In this document: positions 17,576-25,258 of the stretch, one piece after another | Layout of the letters: the number at the start of each line of letters is the position of its first letter | Position numbering within the stretch: position 1 is the stretch's first letter | Assembly: GCA_902635665.1 (NCBI GenBank) | Contig: CACPOX010000010.1 | Location: forward strand, 1 to 42,377 | Direction: 5' to 3' | Source: an uncultured Pelagibacteraceae bacterium | Lineage (GTDB): Bacteria; Pseudomonadota; Alphaproteobacteria; Pelagibacterales; Pelagibacteraceae | Length of the DNA stretch: 42,377 bases | Position numbers and translations under genes: made by a program | Notes under the pieces: model-generated | What the model was told of the DNA's origin: nothing | What the model saw: the letters and a program-made list of their open reading frames with translations, nothing else | Database searches by the model: none

Positions 17576-18096
17576 AACTAAAATCAAATTTTAAAGATTT
17601 GTTTTTAATTAAAAATAAATCTTTTAGAGATAATAGAGGTTACTTTAAAGAATTAATTAGAGAAAATATAATCAATAAAAATTTTCCATTTTTGGTAATG
17701 TCTTTTTCAAAAAAAAATGTTATTAGAGGATTGCATATTCAAACAACTAATTCACAAGGAAAGTTTATCTCAGTTCTAAAGGGTAAAATATTTGATGTTG
17801 CCATTGACCTACGAAAAAATTCTAAAACATATGGTAAAGTTTATAAGTGTTTATTGAGTGAAAAAAATAATACATCAATTTTTATACCTCCAGGTTTTGC
17901 ACATGGCTTCCAAGCTTTAGATGATGAAAATTATATAGTTTATAGTTGTACTAAGTATAGAAATAAAAAAAGTGAAACCACAATAAAATTTGATGATAAA
18001 GAATTTAAAATTAAATGGCCAAATAAAAAATTTGTAATTTCAGCCAAAGATAAAAATGGTATTTCTTTATCAGAATTTAAAAAAAAATATTTGTGA
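17572..18096 (+). CDS. rfbC: dTDP-4-dehydrorhamnose 3,5-epimerase
   Basis: A 174-residue cupin-fold epimerase. NVIRGLHIQTTNSQGKFISVLKGKIFDVAIDLRK contains the catalytic histidine of the R-G-L-H motif, and IPPGFAHGFQAL holds the second conserved histidine region. It converts dTDP-4-keto-6-deoxyglucose to dTDP-4-keto-rhamnose. The ATG overlaps the rfbA stop by 4 bases. Length is normal for RmlC. Confidence 0.92.
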   Translation: MKLKSNFKDLFLIKNKSFRDNRGYFKELIRENIINKNFPFLVMSFSKKNVIRGLHIQTTNSQGKFISVLKGKIFDVAIDLRKNSKTYGKVYKCLLSEKNNTSIFIPPGFAHGFQALDDENYIVYSCTKYRNKKSETTIKFDDKEFKIKWPNKKFVISAKDKNGISLSEFKKKYL

Positions 18097-18806
18097 AAAA
18101 AAAAATTTTAGTTACAGGTGGAAATGGTAGATTTGCCAAAATCTTAAAAGAAAACAATAATAAATTAAATCTTTTTTTTGCCACAAAAAAAGAATGTAAT
18201 ATTCTAGACATAAGATCCATCCAGAGAATATGCAAAAAAATTAAACCTAATATTATTTTGCATTGTGCGGGGTTATCAAGGCCTATGCAAATTCATGAAA
18301 AAAATATTTCAAAAAGTATTAATTTAAACATTATAGGTACAGCAAATATCACTAAAGTATGTGAAAAAAACAACATTAAATTAGTCTACTTTTCAACTGG
18401 CTATGTTTATGAAGGAACCAAGGGTAATTATTCAGAAAAAGATCCTGTAAGACCTTTCAATAATTATGGTTTGTCAAAACTAGGAGGAGAGTGTGCGGTA
18501 TCAATGTATAAAAATTCTTTAATTTTAAGAATTACAATGACAGAAAAACCCTTTTTACATAAAAAAGCATATTCAAATTTAAAAACTAACTTCATGTTTC
18601 AAGAGGATTTAGTTAAAATTTTGCCTAAATTAATTAGTCAAAGAGGAGTAATCAATGTTGGAGGTAGAAGTCAAAGTGTGTATTCCTTCGCCAGATTTCA
18701 GGATAAAAATATTAAAAAAATTAGAGTAAATAAAAATAATTTGATGCCACTTAATCAAACTATGAACCTATATAAATTAAAAAAAATTCTTAAAAATAGT
18801 AAGTAA
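18093..18806 (+). CDS. dTDP-4-dehydrorhamnose reductase-like SDR (short)
   Basis: A 237-residue NAD(P)-dependent reductase with ILVTGGNGRFAKIL (4-17), LHCAGLSRP, YFSTGYVYEG and the Tyr-x3-Lys pair in YGLSKLGGE. Its place as the fourth gene of rfbBAC points to the RfbD step, dTDP-4-keto-rhamnose to dTDP-L-rhamnose. It is about 50 residues shorter than usual RfbD and the C-terminal substrate-binding half is reduced. It may instead make a related 6-deoxy sugar. It starts with GTG at 18093, overlapping the rfbC stop by 4 bases. Confidence 0.7.
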   Translation: MKKKILVTGGNGRFAKILKENNNKLNLFFATKKECNILDIRSIQRICKKIKPNIILHCAGLSRPMQIHEKNISKSINLNIIGTANITKVCEKNNIKLVYFSTGYVYEGTKGNYSEKDPVRPFNNYGLSKLGGECAVSMYKNSLILRITMTEKPFLHKKAYSNLKTNFMFQEDLVKILPKLISQRGVINVGGRSQSVYSFARFQDKNIKKIRVNKNNLMPLNQTMNLYKLKKILKNSK

Positions 18807-18831
18807 ATTTATATATTATGTTGATAAAAAC

Positions 18832-18840
18832 TTATCCACA
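18832..18840 (+). promoter_or_regulatory. Single perfect DnaA-box sequence
   Basis: TTATCCACA, the canonical 9-mer bound by DnaA, lies in the short spacer between the rfb operon and guaC, followed by GG. I found no second perfect copy in the window and no origin-type AT/box cluster around it, so this is not evidence for oriC. It could be a DnaA-titration or DnaA-regulated promoter site, or chance. Confidence 0.35.
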
Positions 18841-18890
18841 GGCTTCTAATTTGTTTGAAATTAATTTTTATAATTATAACCTTTAGCTTA

Positions 18891-19925
18891 ATGAGAATAG
18901 AAGAAGAACTTAAACTAGATTACTCAGATGTCTTATTTAGACCTAAAAGAAGTACTCTTAAAAGTCGAAAAGATGTCAATCTATTAAGAACTTATAGATT
19001 TAAATATAGCAGAAATGAATGGTCAGGTATTCCAATAATGGCAGCTAATATGGATGGGGTTGGAGAGTTAAGTGTTGCAGAAAAATTAAATGAATATGGA
19101 ATGATAACATCCTTAACAAAGCAACATGATGTTAAAAAAATTAAACAAAGTAAAAATATTAAAAAAATATATCCTAATATTGCACTTAGTGTCGGTATAA
19201 AAAAAGAAGATTTTCAAAATTTAGACAAAGTACTAAAAGAATTTAATTTTTTTAAATTTATTTGTATTGACGTTGCAAATGGGTACACAGAACACTTTAC
19301 CAATTTCATTAAATCAGTAAGAGACAAATATCCTACTAAAACAATAATTGCTGGTAATGTAGTAACAGCTGATATGACTCAAGAATTAGTTTTAAGTGGT
19401 GCGGATATTGTAAAAGTTGGAATTGGACCAGGAAGTGTTTGTACAACAAGAATTCAAACAGGGGTTGGTTATCCACAATTAAGTGCTGTAATCGAATGTG
19501 CTGATGCAGCACATGGACTTGGGGCACATGTAATAGCTGATGGTGGATGTACCTGTCCTGGTGATGTAGCTAAAGGTTTTGGTGGTGGCGCAGATTTTGT
19601 AATGCTTGGAGGTATGCTTGCTGGACACGACGAAGGAAATGGAAAAATTGTTAAAGTAAATGGAGAAAAATTTATAGAGTTCTATGGATCTAGCTCAGAA
19701 GTTGCTAATAAAAAACATTATGGTGGACTTTCAGATTACAGAAGTAGTGAAGGTAGGAAAGTGCGGGTAAAATATAGAGGTAAATTAAACGACACAATTT
19801 TAAATATTCTTGGCGGCGTAAGAAGTAGCTGTACTTATGTTGGTGCACCTTCACTTAAACAATTAAGTAAATGCACAACATTTGTTAGAGTATCAAATCA
19901 GTTCAATGATAGTTTAATTAAATAA
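18891..19925 (+). CDS. guaC: GMP reductase
   Basis: A 344-residue (beta/alpha)8 enzyme of the IMPDH/GMPR family. [24 protein letters not shown] (about 178-201) carries the catalytic cysteine C184, and [34 protein letters not shown] is GMPR-specific. No CBS domains are present, as expected for GuaC and unlike IMPDH. It reduces GMP to IMP with NADPH release of ammonia. I chose the ATG at 18891; an upstream TTG at 18855 would add 12 hydrophobic residues foreign to the family. It converges on a guanine/xanthine phosphoribosyltransferase-like gene, together a small guanine-salvage set. Confidence 0.93.
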   Translation: MRIEEELKLDYSDVLFRPKRSTLKSRKDVNLLRTYRFKYSRNEWSGIPIMAANMDGVGELSVAEKLNEYGMITSLTKQHDVKKIKQSKNIKKIYPNIALSVGIKKEDFQNLDKVLKEFNFFKFICIDVANGYTEHFTNFIKSVRDKYPTKTIIAGNVVTADMTQELVLSGADIVKVGIGPGSVCTTRIQTGVGYPQLSAVIECADAAHGLGAHVIADGGCTCPGDVAKGFGGGADFVMLGGMLAGHDEGNGKIVKVNGEKFIEFYGSSSEVANKKHYGGLSDYRSSEGRKVRVKYRGKLNDTILNILGGVRSSCTYVGAPSLKQLSKCTTFVRVSNQFNDSLIK

Positions 19926-19929
19926 ATAA

Positions 19930-20445
19930 TTATTCAAATTTAAAATCTTTTATATTTGTAGTCTCGTATTTTTCAAATGGCATATGTATCCATGGAGAAT
20001 CCTTTAAATAATCAACACAATAATCAGGTTTAAATTTTGATGTTGATTTATGCCAAAGCACTGCTGTTTTTATTTTCTCTTCTAAATAAAACCCATAAAA
20101 ATGTTCTAGCCATTTCAAGCTTTTTATTAATGTTTTTCCCGAGTCAGCAAGATCATCAACTAATAAAATATGAGATCCTAAATTAGGAGTAGTCTTAGCC
20201 AAATCTCTTGAAAATGTAAATTGTCCTTGATGGTTTTTAATATCATCATTATTCCCATGGTAAGATTCTACAGACAATATGGCTAGAGGAACATTAAACA
20301 ACCTGCTAAAAATATCTCCAACTCTTAATCCTCCTTTTGCAATACAAATAATTTGATTAAATTCACAATTATCTTCATAAATTTTTTTTGCTAATTGCTC
20401 TATCTTCTTGTGGTAATCTTCCCAAGTAATATAAATATCTTTCAT
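19930..20445 (-). CDS. Xanthine/guanine phosphoribosyltransferase-like protein
   Basis: A 171-residue type I phosphoribosyltransferase resembling E. coli Gpt: YITWEDYHKKIEQLAKKI at the start, IICIAKGGLRVGDIFSRLF, and the PRPP loop HILLVDDLADSGKTL (about residues 92-106). Near the end, DSPWIHMPFEKYE mimics the Gpt W-I-x-x-P-W region. It would salvage guanine or xanthine. Its ATG lies only 7 bases (all A on its strand) after the CCA end of the tRNA-Met gene on the same strand, so tRNA and mRNA are probably made as one transcript. It is convergent with guaC, 4 bases apart. Confidence 0.75.
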   Translation of the reverse strand: MKDIYITWEDYHKKIEQLAKKIYEDNCEFNQIICIAKGGLRVGDIFSRLFNVPLAILSVESYHGNNDDIKNHQGQFTFSRDLAKTTPNLGSHILLVDDLADSGKTLIKSLKWLEHFYGFYLEEKIKTAVLWHKSTSKFKPDYCVDYLKDSPWIHMPFEKYETTNIKDFKFE

Positions 20446-20452
20446 TTTTTTT

Positions 20453-20529
20453 TGGTAGCGGGAAGTGGGATCGAACCACTGACCTCGGGCTTATGAGTCC
20501 CGCGCTCTAACCAACTGAGCTACCCCGCC
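20453..20529 (-). tRNA. tRNA-Met (CAT), elongator type
   Basis: A 77-base gene read on the minus strand: GGCGGGG acceptor arm, D-arm TAGCTCAGTTGGTTAGAGC, anticodon loop CTCATAA, T-loop GGTTCGATCC, and encoded CCA. The anticodon is CAT. Position 1:72 can pair (G-T) instead of the C-A mismatch of bacterial initiators, which points to elongator tRNA-Met rather than tRNA-fMet. A lysidine-modified tRNA-Ile2 also has CAT at the DNA level, but the body matches alphaproteobacterial elongator Met. The phosphoribosyltransferase gene follows after 7 bases. Confidence 0.95.
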
Positions 20530-20727
20530 TTAAATAATTGTTGATTTATACTACTTTTAAATTTTGTTGCAAACAAGTTTTGATTAAATTCTTTTTTAAG
20601 TGTGCCCATGATGTGTACACTTTTTTAGTACAAGTTTATTTTTTTTTCATTATATAAATTATTATCAATGAGCTCTAAGTGTGTCCACAAAGATTGAGAA
20701 GTTAATAAAAGTGCAAGGAATAAAGAT
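20530..20727. other. Non-coding spacer with two 12-base direct repeats
   Basis: About 200 bases between the tRNA 5' end and the small membrane protein gene, with no credible reading frame. It holds TAAGTGTGCCCA (20597-20608) and TAAGTGTGTCCA (20676-20687), a direct repeat with one difference, and the palindrome GTGTACAC (20613-20620) followed by a T-run. These may be regulator sites for the tRNA/phosphoribosyltransferase transcript. No known RNA family was recognised. Confidence 0.4.
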
Positions 20728-20943
20728 TTAAATAATAAAATAAACAACTAAAGAAGATACAATAGATGCTAAAAACAGAGAAAAAATAATTCTTTTTTTT
20801 AAGGTTCTTTTTTGGTCTAACCTAACTCTGTTAAGTAAAATATTTACGTTTGTAGTTTTGATATTGCTATTTTGTAATTCATTTTTTGAGGAAATATCTA
20901 ATTTATCTAAGTTAATTTTTTCAATATCTTTTTTCACAATCAT
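20728..20943 (-). CDS. Small tail-anchored membrane protein
   Basis: A 71-residue protein: a polar N-terminal half, a basic stretch NVNILLNRVRLDQKRTLKKR (residues 33-52), then one C-terminal membrane segment reaching the end. The basic flank before the membrane span suggests the N-terminus is cytoplasmic. It is similar in size and layout, and partly in sequence, to the 65-residue protein at 38.5 kb. No known domain recognised. It follows the dimethylglycine-dehydrogenase-like gene on the same strand with 38 bases between. Coding status is supported by this shared design; function unknown. Confidence 0.6.
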   Translation of the reverse strand: MIVKKDIEKINLDKLDISSKNELQNSNIKTTNVNILLNRVRLDQKRTLKKRIIFSLFLASIVSSLVVYFII

Positions 20944-20981
20944 ATTTAAGCAGGTATCAATATTAAATTCAAATTAAGAAT

Positions 20982-23426
20982 TTAAAGATTTTTAAAATTA
21001 AGGTCTTTTAATGGTTTTAGTAGCAAATCAGCTGGATATTTTATTTTCTCAATTTCGATATAAATGGCTTTATTAGCCAACTCTTCTTGAGAAAATTTAT
21101 TTTTTATATAACCAAAAGCAAGATTTTTCTTATAATTAAAAGAATAATTACCCGAGGTAGTTCTTCCAATAATTTCATCTTCAAGATAAATTGGTTCATC
21201 ATGAAGTATTAGAGGTTTTCCAGGTATATTGTTTTTAAGTACAAACATTGAAAGTTTTCTATCTGGTTTTTTATCTTTTATTTTTTCCAATGCTTCTCTA
21301 CCCACAAAATCTACTTTTTTTTTAAAATTTATCGTAAAATCTAAACCTGATTGATATTGATTTTCCTCTGGAGAAATATCATGTCCCCAATGTAGAAAAC
21401 CACATTCCATTCTCATTGTATCTAGAGCATGCATTCCACAATTAGAAAGATTATATTTTTTTCCTATTTCAATAATTTTTTCGTAAATTTTTTTAGCATC
21501 TAGAGTATTAATATATAATTCATAACCTAATTCACCGACATAAGATAAACGTTGAGCCCAGATTCTTACATTGTCTATTGTTATAAACTTTGAATTTGCA
21601 AATTTAAAATTTGTATTGGTAAAATCATCTTTGCTTAAATGTTCCATCAACATTCTACTTTTAGGTCCAAAAATACCTAATACACAATAATCATCAGTTA
21701 CATCATGAAGTTCAATTTGATCTGACAAATGCTTTTTTATATGGAACTTATCTCTTACTCTTGTTGCTGCTGAACTAATTATTCTAAAATAGTTATTGTC
21801 TAAACAAACTATAGTTAGATCTGCTTCTATGCCACCATCTTTATTTAACATGTGGGTATAAGTGCATTTTCCAATTTCGTTTTTTATATTTGATGTACAA
21901 ATTCTTTGTAATTCATCGTGAGCTTTTTCAGATTTTATTTCGAATTTAGAAAATGGAGTTAAATCAAAAAGACCTACATTTTTTGTAGTATTAGTTGTTT
22001 CATATTCTACAGAAGGATACCAATTTTGATAATTATAACTGTACTCATACTCTGTCTTTTCTCCATCAATAGCAAACCACATGGGTCTTTCGTAACCTCC
22101 TGAGACACCAAAGCAAGCACCAAATCCTTTTAATAAATTGTGATAAGGTAATAATTTTTTATTTCTTGATGTTTTGTGTTGTTTGTATGGCCAATGCATT
22201 CCATATAAATCACCTAAAGACTCTGTAATTCTATCCTTAATAAAACCTAATTCTGAATGAAATTTCTGAAATCTTTTTATATCGTAATTAAAAATATCTT
22301 CATTAATATGCCCTGTTATTAACCATTCAGCAGTAACTTTGCCTACCCCTCCTCCACTTCCAATTCCAATACTATTTAATCCACAACTTACAAATAAATT
22401 TTTAACCTCTGGAACTTCACCAAGTAAAGAATTTGTGTCTGGTGTAAAAGATTCTGGTCCCGCAAAAAACTTTCTTATTCCAACTTTTTCTAAAACAGGA
22501 AATCTAACCATTGATTTTTCTAAATAAGGCTCAAAGTGCTCAAAATTTTCTGGAAATTCTCCAAAAGAAAAATCCTCTGGAACTTTATTCGTTTTATCAA
22601 ATGCTGGTATTGATTTACCCTCAAATATTCCAATTAATAATTTACCAGCATCTTCTTTAAAATAAACACTACTATCAAAATCTCTTATCACTGGAAGTAT
22701 TTTTGAAAGATTTTCTATTGGTTCGGTAATTACATAAAAATGTTCTGCAGGATAAAGTGGTATACTCACTCCAATCTTCTCTCCAATTTGTCTTGACCAC
22801 ATACCTGTTGCTAACACAACATACTCACATTCAATATCCTCACCATTTACTCTAACCCCACAAACTCTGCCGTTTTTAGTTAAAATAGTTTCAACAGGAG
22901 ACTGCTCAAATATTTTTGCCCCACCTTCTCTTGCTGCTTTTGCTAACATATGTGTTACACCACTTGGATCAGCAGCTCCATCTCCTGGCATTAAAACCCC
23001 ACCTTTTAAATCCTCAGTATTCATCATTGGGTAGTTTTTTTTAATTTCTTCCTTGTTTAAAATTTTGATATCTACATCGTATAATTGTGCCGTAGTTGCT
23101 TGTCTTTTAAGTTCTTGCCATCTACTTTCAGTTTGTGCAATTGAAAGTGCTCCGTTAAGTCTTAGACCGGCTGAATGATCAACCTCTTTTTCTAATTTTT
23201 TGTATAAATCTAAGGTATACTTTCTAATTTTAGTAACTGCTGCTGTAGGTCCCAATTGACTTACCAGTCCTGCTGCATGCCATGTTGTGCCTGAAGTTAA
23301 TTGATCTCTTTCTAACAAAACAACATCATTCCAACCAAATTTAGTTAAATGATAAGCAACAGAACAGCCAATTACACCACCTCCTACAACAACAACTTTC
23401 GCTGATGATGGTAATGATTTTCCCAT
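20982..23426 (-). CDS. Dimethylglycine/sarcosine dehydrogenase-like flavoprotein (DAO + GcvT domains)
   Basis: An 814-residue two-part enzyme. Residues about 10-390 are a D-amino-acid-oxidase-type FAD domain with VVVVGGGVIGCSVAYHL (11-27) and SGTTWHAAGL, where H50 matches the histidine that carries covalent FAD in this family. Residues about 420-814 are a GcvT/aminomethyltransferase-like folate domain, with GELGYELYI and MHALDTMRMECGF. It likely oxidises dimethylglycine or sarcosine and passes the one-carbon unit to tetrahydrofolate. I set the start at 23426, since the frame open further upstream overlaps the epimerase gene; the gap is then 19 bases. Members of this family with this layout are also found for other methylated amines, so the substrate is not certain. 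Confidence 0.88.
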   Translation of the reverse strand: MGKSLPSSAKVVVVGGGVIGCSVAYHLTKFGWNDVVLLERDQLTSGTTWHAAGLVSQLGPTAAVTKIRKYTLDLYKKLEKEVDHSAGLRLNGALSIAQTESRWQELKRQATTAQLYDVDIKILNKEEIKKNYPMMNTEDLKGGVLMPGDGAADPSGVTHMLAKAAREGGAKIFEQSPVETILTKNGRVCGVRVNGEDIECEYVVLATGMWSRQIGEKIGVSIPLYPAEHFYVITEPIENLSKILPVIRDFDSSVYFKEDAGKLLIGIFEGKSIPAFDKTNKVPEDFSFGEFPENFEHFEPYLEKSMVRFPVLEKVGIRKFFAGPESFTPDTNSLLGEVPEVKNLFVSCGLNSIGIGSGGGVGKVTAEWLITGHINEDIFNYDIKRFQKFHSELGFIKDRITESLGDLYGMHWPYKQHKTSRNKKLLPYHNLLKGFGACFGVSGGYERPMWFAIDGEKTEYEYSYNYQNWYPSVEYETTNTTKNVGLFDLTPFSKFEIKSEKAHDELQRICTSNIKNEIGKCTYTHMLNKDGGIEADLTIVCLDNNYFRIISSAATRVRDKFHIKKHLSDQIELHDVTDDYCVLGIFGPKSRMLMEHLSKDDFTNTNFKFANSKFITIDNVRIWAQRLSYVGELGYELYINTLDAKKIYEKIIEIGKKYNLSNCGMHALDTMRMECGFLHWGHDISPEENQYQSGLDFTINFKKKVDFVGREALEKIKDKKPDRKLSMFVLKNNIPGKPLILHDEPIYLEDEIIGRTTSGNYSFNYKKNLAFGYIKNKFSQEELANKAIYIEIEKIKYPADLLLKPLKDLNFKNL

Positions 23427-23445
23427 AATGAAAATTAATAATAAT

Positions 23446-24456
23446 TTAAGATTTTGTAAACCTACTAATATTGACGCCTTCTTTTTGCATTTCAGAAGAA
23501 ATCCAGTCATAAGTTTTTTGCAAACCATCTTTTAGTTTAATACCATAACTCCAATTTAAAACTTGTTTTACCAGATCGTTGTTGCTTGATCTTCCCCTAA
23601 CTCCTTTAGGTTTGTCCAGCTGATATATTTTTTCTAATTTTTGAATTCCTGATATTCCTTCAATTATTTCAATCATTTGATTTATAGACACTTGTTCATC
23701 ACTTCCTATATTTACTGGATCAGAACAATTGGACTCAAACAATCTCAATGTTCCCTCAACACAATCGTCAATATATAAAAAAGTACGTGTTTGTTTTCCA
23801 TCTCCCCAAACTTCGATTTTGGTATCTTTATTTTTTTTAGCATTAAAAACTTTTCTGCAAAGTGCAGCTGGTGCTTTTTCTCTTCCACCATCGAAAGTGC
23901 CATATGGCCCATAGATATTATGGTATCTCGCTACTCTAACTTGAATGCCGTAATCTTCCATAAAGTGTCTACACATTCTTTCGCTAAATAATTTTTCCCA
24001 TCCATATCCGTCTTCTGGATCTGCAGGATAAGCATCTTCCTCTTTCAAGCCATCAATAAAAACTTCTTGTTGTTTTGATTTATTATAGGCACATGCACTT
24101 GAAGAGAAAAAATATTTGCTAACTTTATCTTCCTTACATGCAATTAATAAATTTGTGTTAATCAAGACAGATTGCATACATTCTGCTTTATTATTTTCTA
24201 TGAAACCCATTCCACCCATATTGCATGCCATATTGAAAACATAATCAATACCTTTAGTAACTTTTTTACAATTAGTTATATCTTTCATATCCATTGAGTA
24301 ATGGTTTTCAGAATTTTCAAAATCTTGAAACCAATATTCTCTAGGTTTTATATCACATGCAACAATTATATTACCGTCTTTAAGTAATCTTTTTACTAAA
24401 TGACCCCCTATAAAACCACCTGCACCAACAATAAGAATTTTTTTATTTTTTATCAT
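23446..24456 (-). CDS. GDP-mannose 3,5-epimerase-like SDR (plant GME type)
   Basis: A 336-residue extended SDR strikingly like plant GDP-D-mannose 3,5-epimerase. NAD site ILIVGAGGFIGGHL (7-20). C122 (SSSACAYN), Y151/K155 (YGWEKL) and K194 (GGREKAPAAL) line up with Arabidopsis GME C145, Y174/K178 and K217, all at the same offset of 23. Further shared blocks are CNMGGMGFIENN, VWGDGKQTRTFLYIDD, VNIGSDEQVS and GVRGRSSNN. It would interconvert GDP-mannose with GDP-L-galactose and GDP-L-gulose. It lies 26 bases after a WecG/TagA/CpsF glycosyltransferase gene, fitting a surface-sugar role. Another GDP- or UDP-sugar epimerase role remains possible. Confidence 0.8.
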   Translation of the reverse strand: MIKNKKILIVGAGGFIGGHLVKRLLKDGNIIVACDIKPREYWFQDFENSENHYSMDMKDITNCKKVTKGIDYVFNMACNMGGMGFIENNKAECMQSVLINTNLLIACKEDKVSKYFFSSSACAYNKSKQQEVFIDGLKEEDAYPADPEDGYGWEKLFSERMCRHFMEDYGIQVRVARYHNIYGPYGTFDGGREKAPAALCRKVFNAKKNKDTKIEVWGDGKQTRTFLYIDDCVEGTLRLFESNCSDPVNIGSDEQVSINQMIEIIEGISGIQKLEKIYQLDKPKGVRGRSSNNDLVKQVLNWSYGIKLKDGLQKTYDWISSEMQKEGVNISRFTKS

Positions 24457-24482
24457 TTTAAGTTCTATTTATTAATTTTTTT

Positions 24483-25211
24483 TTAAATAATTTCTACTTT
24501 ATCTTTTAAAACTTTAAAAAATAATGACAAAGATTTTAATAATCTAGGTATAAAAACTAAAGGATTAAATAAAAGTCTAATAAACCAACCTAAATATAAT
24601 TTATCAATTGTGTCATTTATTGGAGCCTGATCTTTTGTAAAATAAGAAATTGCACCACCTGTACAAATTATTTTAGATTTAAAATCAATGTTAATTTTTA
24701 AAAAATTTCCCAAAACTTCTTGTACACCACCACCAAGGTTAATAATTACAAATTCAGGCTGAAAATCAATTATTTCTCGTAATAACTGCTCGTCTTTTAT
24801 TGAATTTTTATCATAGATAGGAGCAACGTATTTTTTTATATTTATACAGCCTAAATTTTGTAAGTATTTTAAATTGCTCTCAGAATTTTTGGCGAATGGA
24901 TCAACTAAGAAAATTTTTTTTTCTTTATTCAAAGTTAAAAAATTAAATAGAAGTTTTAAAAATTTATATCCTGAAAATTTTGTTACTTTTATTCCTTTAA
25001 GAAATCTTAGTAACAAAACAAAATATCCGCTATCAAAAAAAACATAGTCTGAAGAAGTTAATGATTTGTGATATTCTAAATTTGATTCTAATGTTGCAAG
25101 GGGTGGCGCTGCTGGAAAAGTAAATAAGCCATAACTATCCATTAAATTTATAAAATCTTCTTCACTAAAATTGTTAAATATAATATTTTTGTATCTGATC
25201 TTTTTTATCAT
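24483..25211 (-). CDS. WecG/TagA/CpsF family glycosyltransferase (GT26)
   Basis: A 242-residue protein with FVIINLGGGVQEVLG (about residues 154-168), then ICTGGAISYFTKDQAPINDTIDKLYLGWFIRLLFNP (183-218), which is the family's G-G-x-x-x-[FY] and R-A-P...G-L-E-W-x-x-R-L pattern in a diverged form. GT26 enzymes add N-acetylmannosamine-type sugars to lipid carriers at the cytoplasmic membrane. It is followed on the same strand by the GDP-mannose 3,5-epimerase-like gene. Some family residues differ (APIND in place of RAP), so donor use may differ. A terminator-like hairpin separates it from the alanine dehydrogenase gene upstream. Confidence 0.75.
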   Translation of the reverse strand: MIKKIRYKNIIFNNFSEEDFINLMDSYGLFTFPAAPPLATLESNLEYHKSLTSSDYVFFDSGYFVLLLRFLKGIKVTKFSGYKFLKLLFNFLTLNKEKKIFLVDPFAKNSESNLKYLQNLGCINIKKYVAPIYDKNSIKDEQLLREIIDFQPEFVIINLGGGVQEVLGNFLKINIDFKSKIICTGGAISYFTKDQAPINDTIDKLYLGWFIRLLFNPLVFIPRLLKSLSLFFKVLKDKVEII

Positions 25212-25220
25212 TAACTATTT

Positions 25221-25258
25221 AAAAAATATTTGAATAATTTCTAAAGTATTATTCAAAT
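25221..25258 (-). terminator. Terminator-like hairpin after alanine dehydrogenase
   Basis: Arms 25228-25238 and 25248-25258 form a perfect 11-bp inverted repeat (core TTTGAATAAT / ATTATTCAAA) overlapping the ald stop codon. On the minus strand it is followed by a run of six T at 25226-25221. It is AT-rich and so of modest strength. It would separate the aminotransferase-ald unit from the glycosyltransferase/epimerase genes. Confidence 0.55.

Noticed and set aside
18807-18890. Replication origin suggested by the DnaA box
   Set aside because: Only one box, a spacer of 84 bases and none of the usual origin-linked genes nearby.
20591-20625. Terminator formed by AAGTGT / ACACTT followed by T residues
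   Set aside because: The 6-bp stem has a long loop and the T-run is on the plus strand, where no gene ends upstream.
23427-23528. A longer N-terminus for the dimethylglycine-dehydrogenase-like protein
   Set aside because: It would overlap the epimerase gene by 83 bases and adds residues before the FAD motif that the family lacks.
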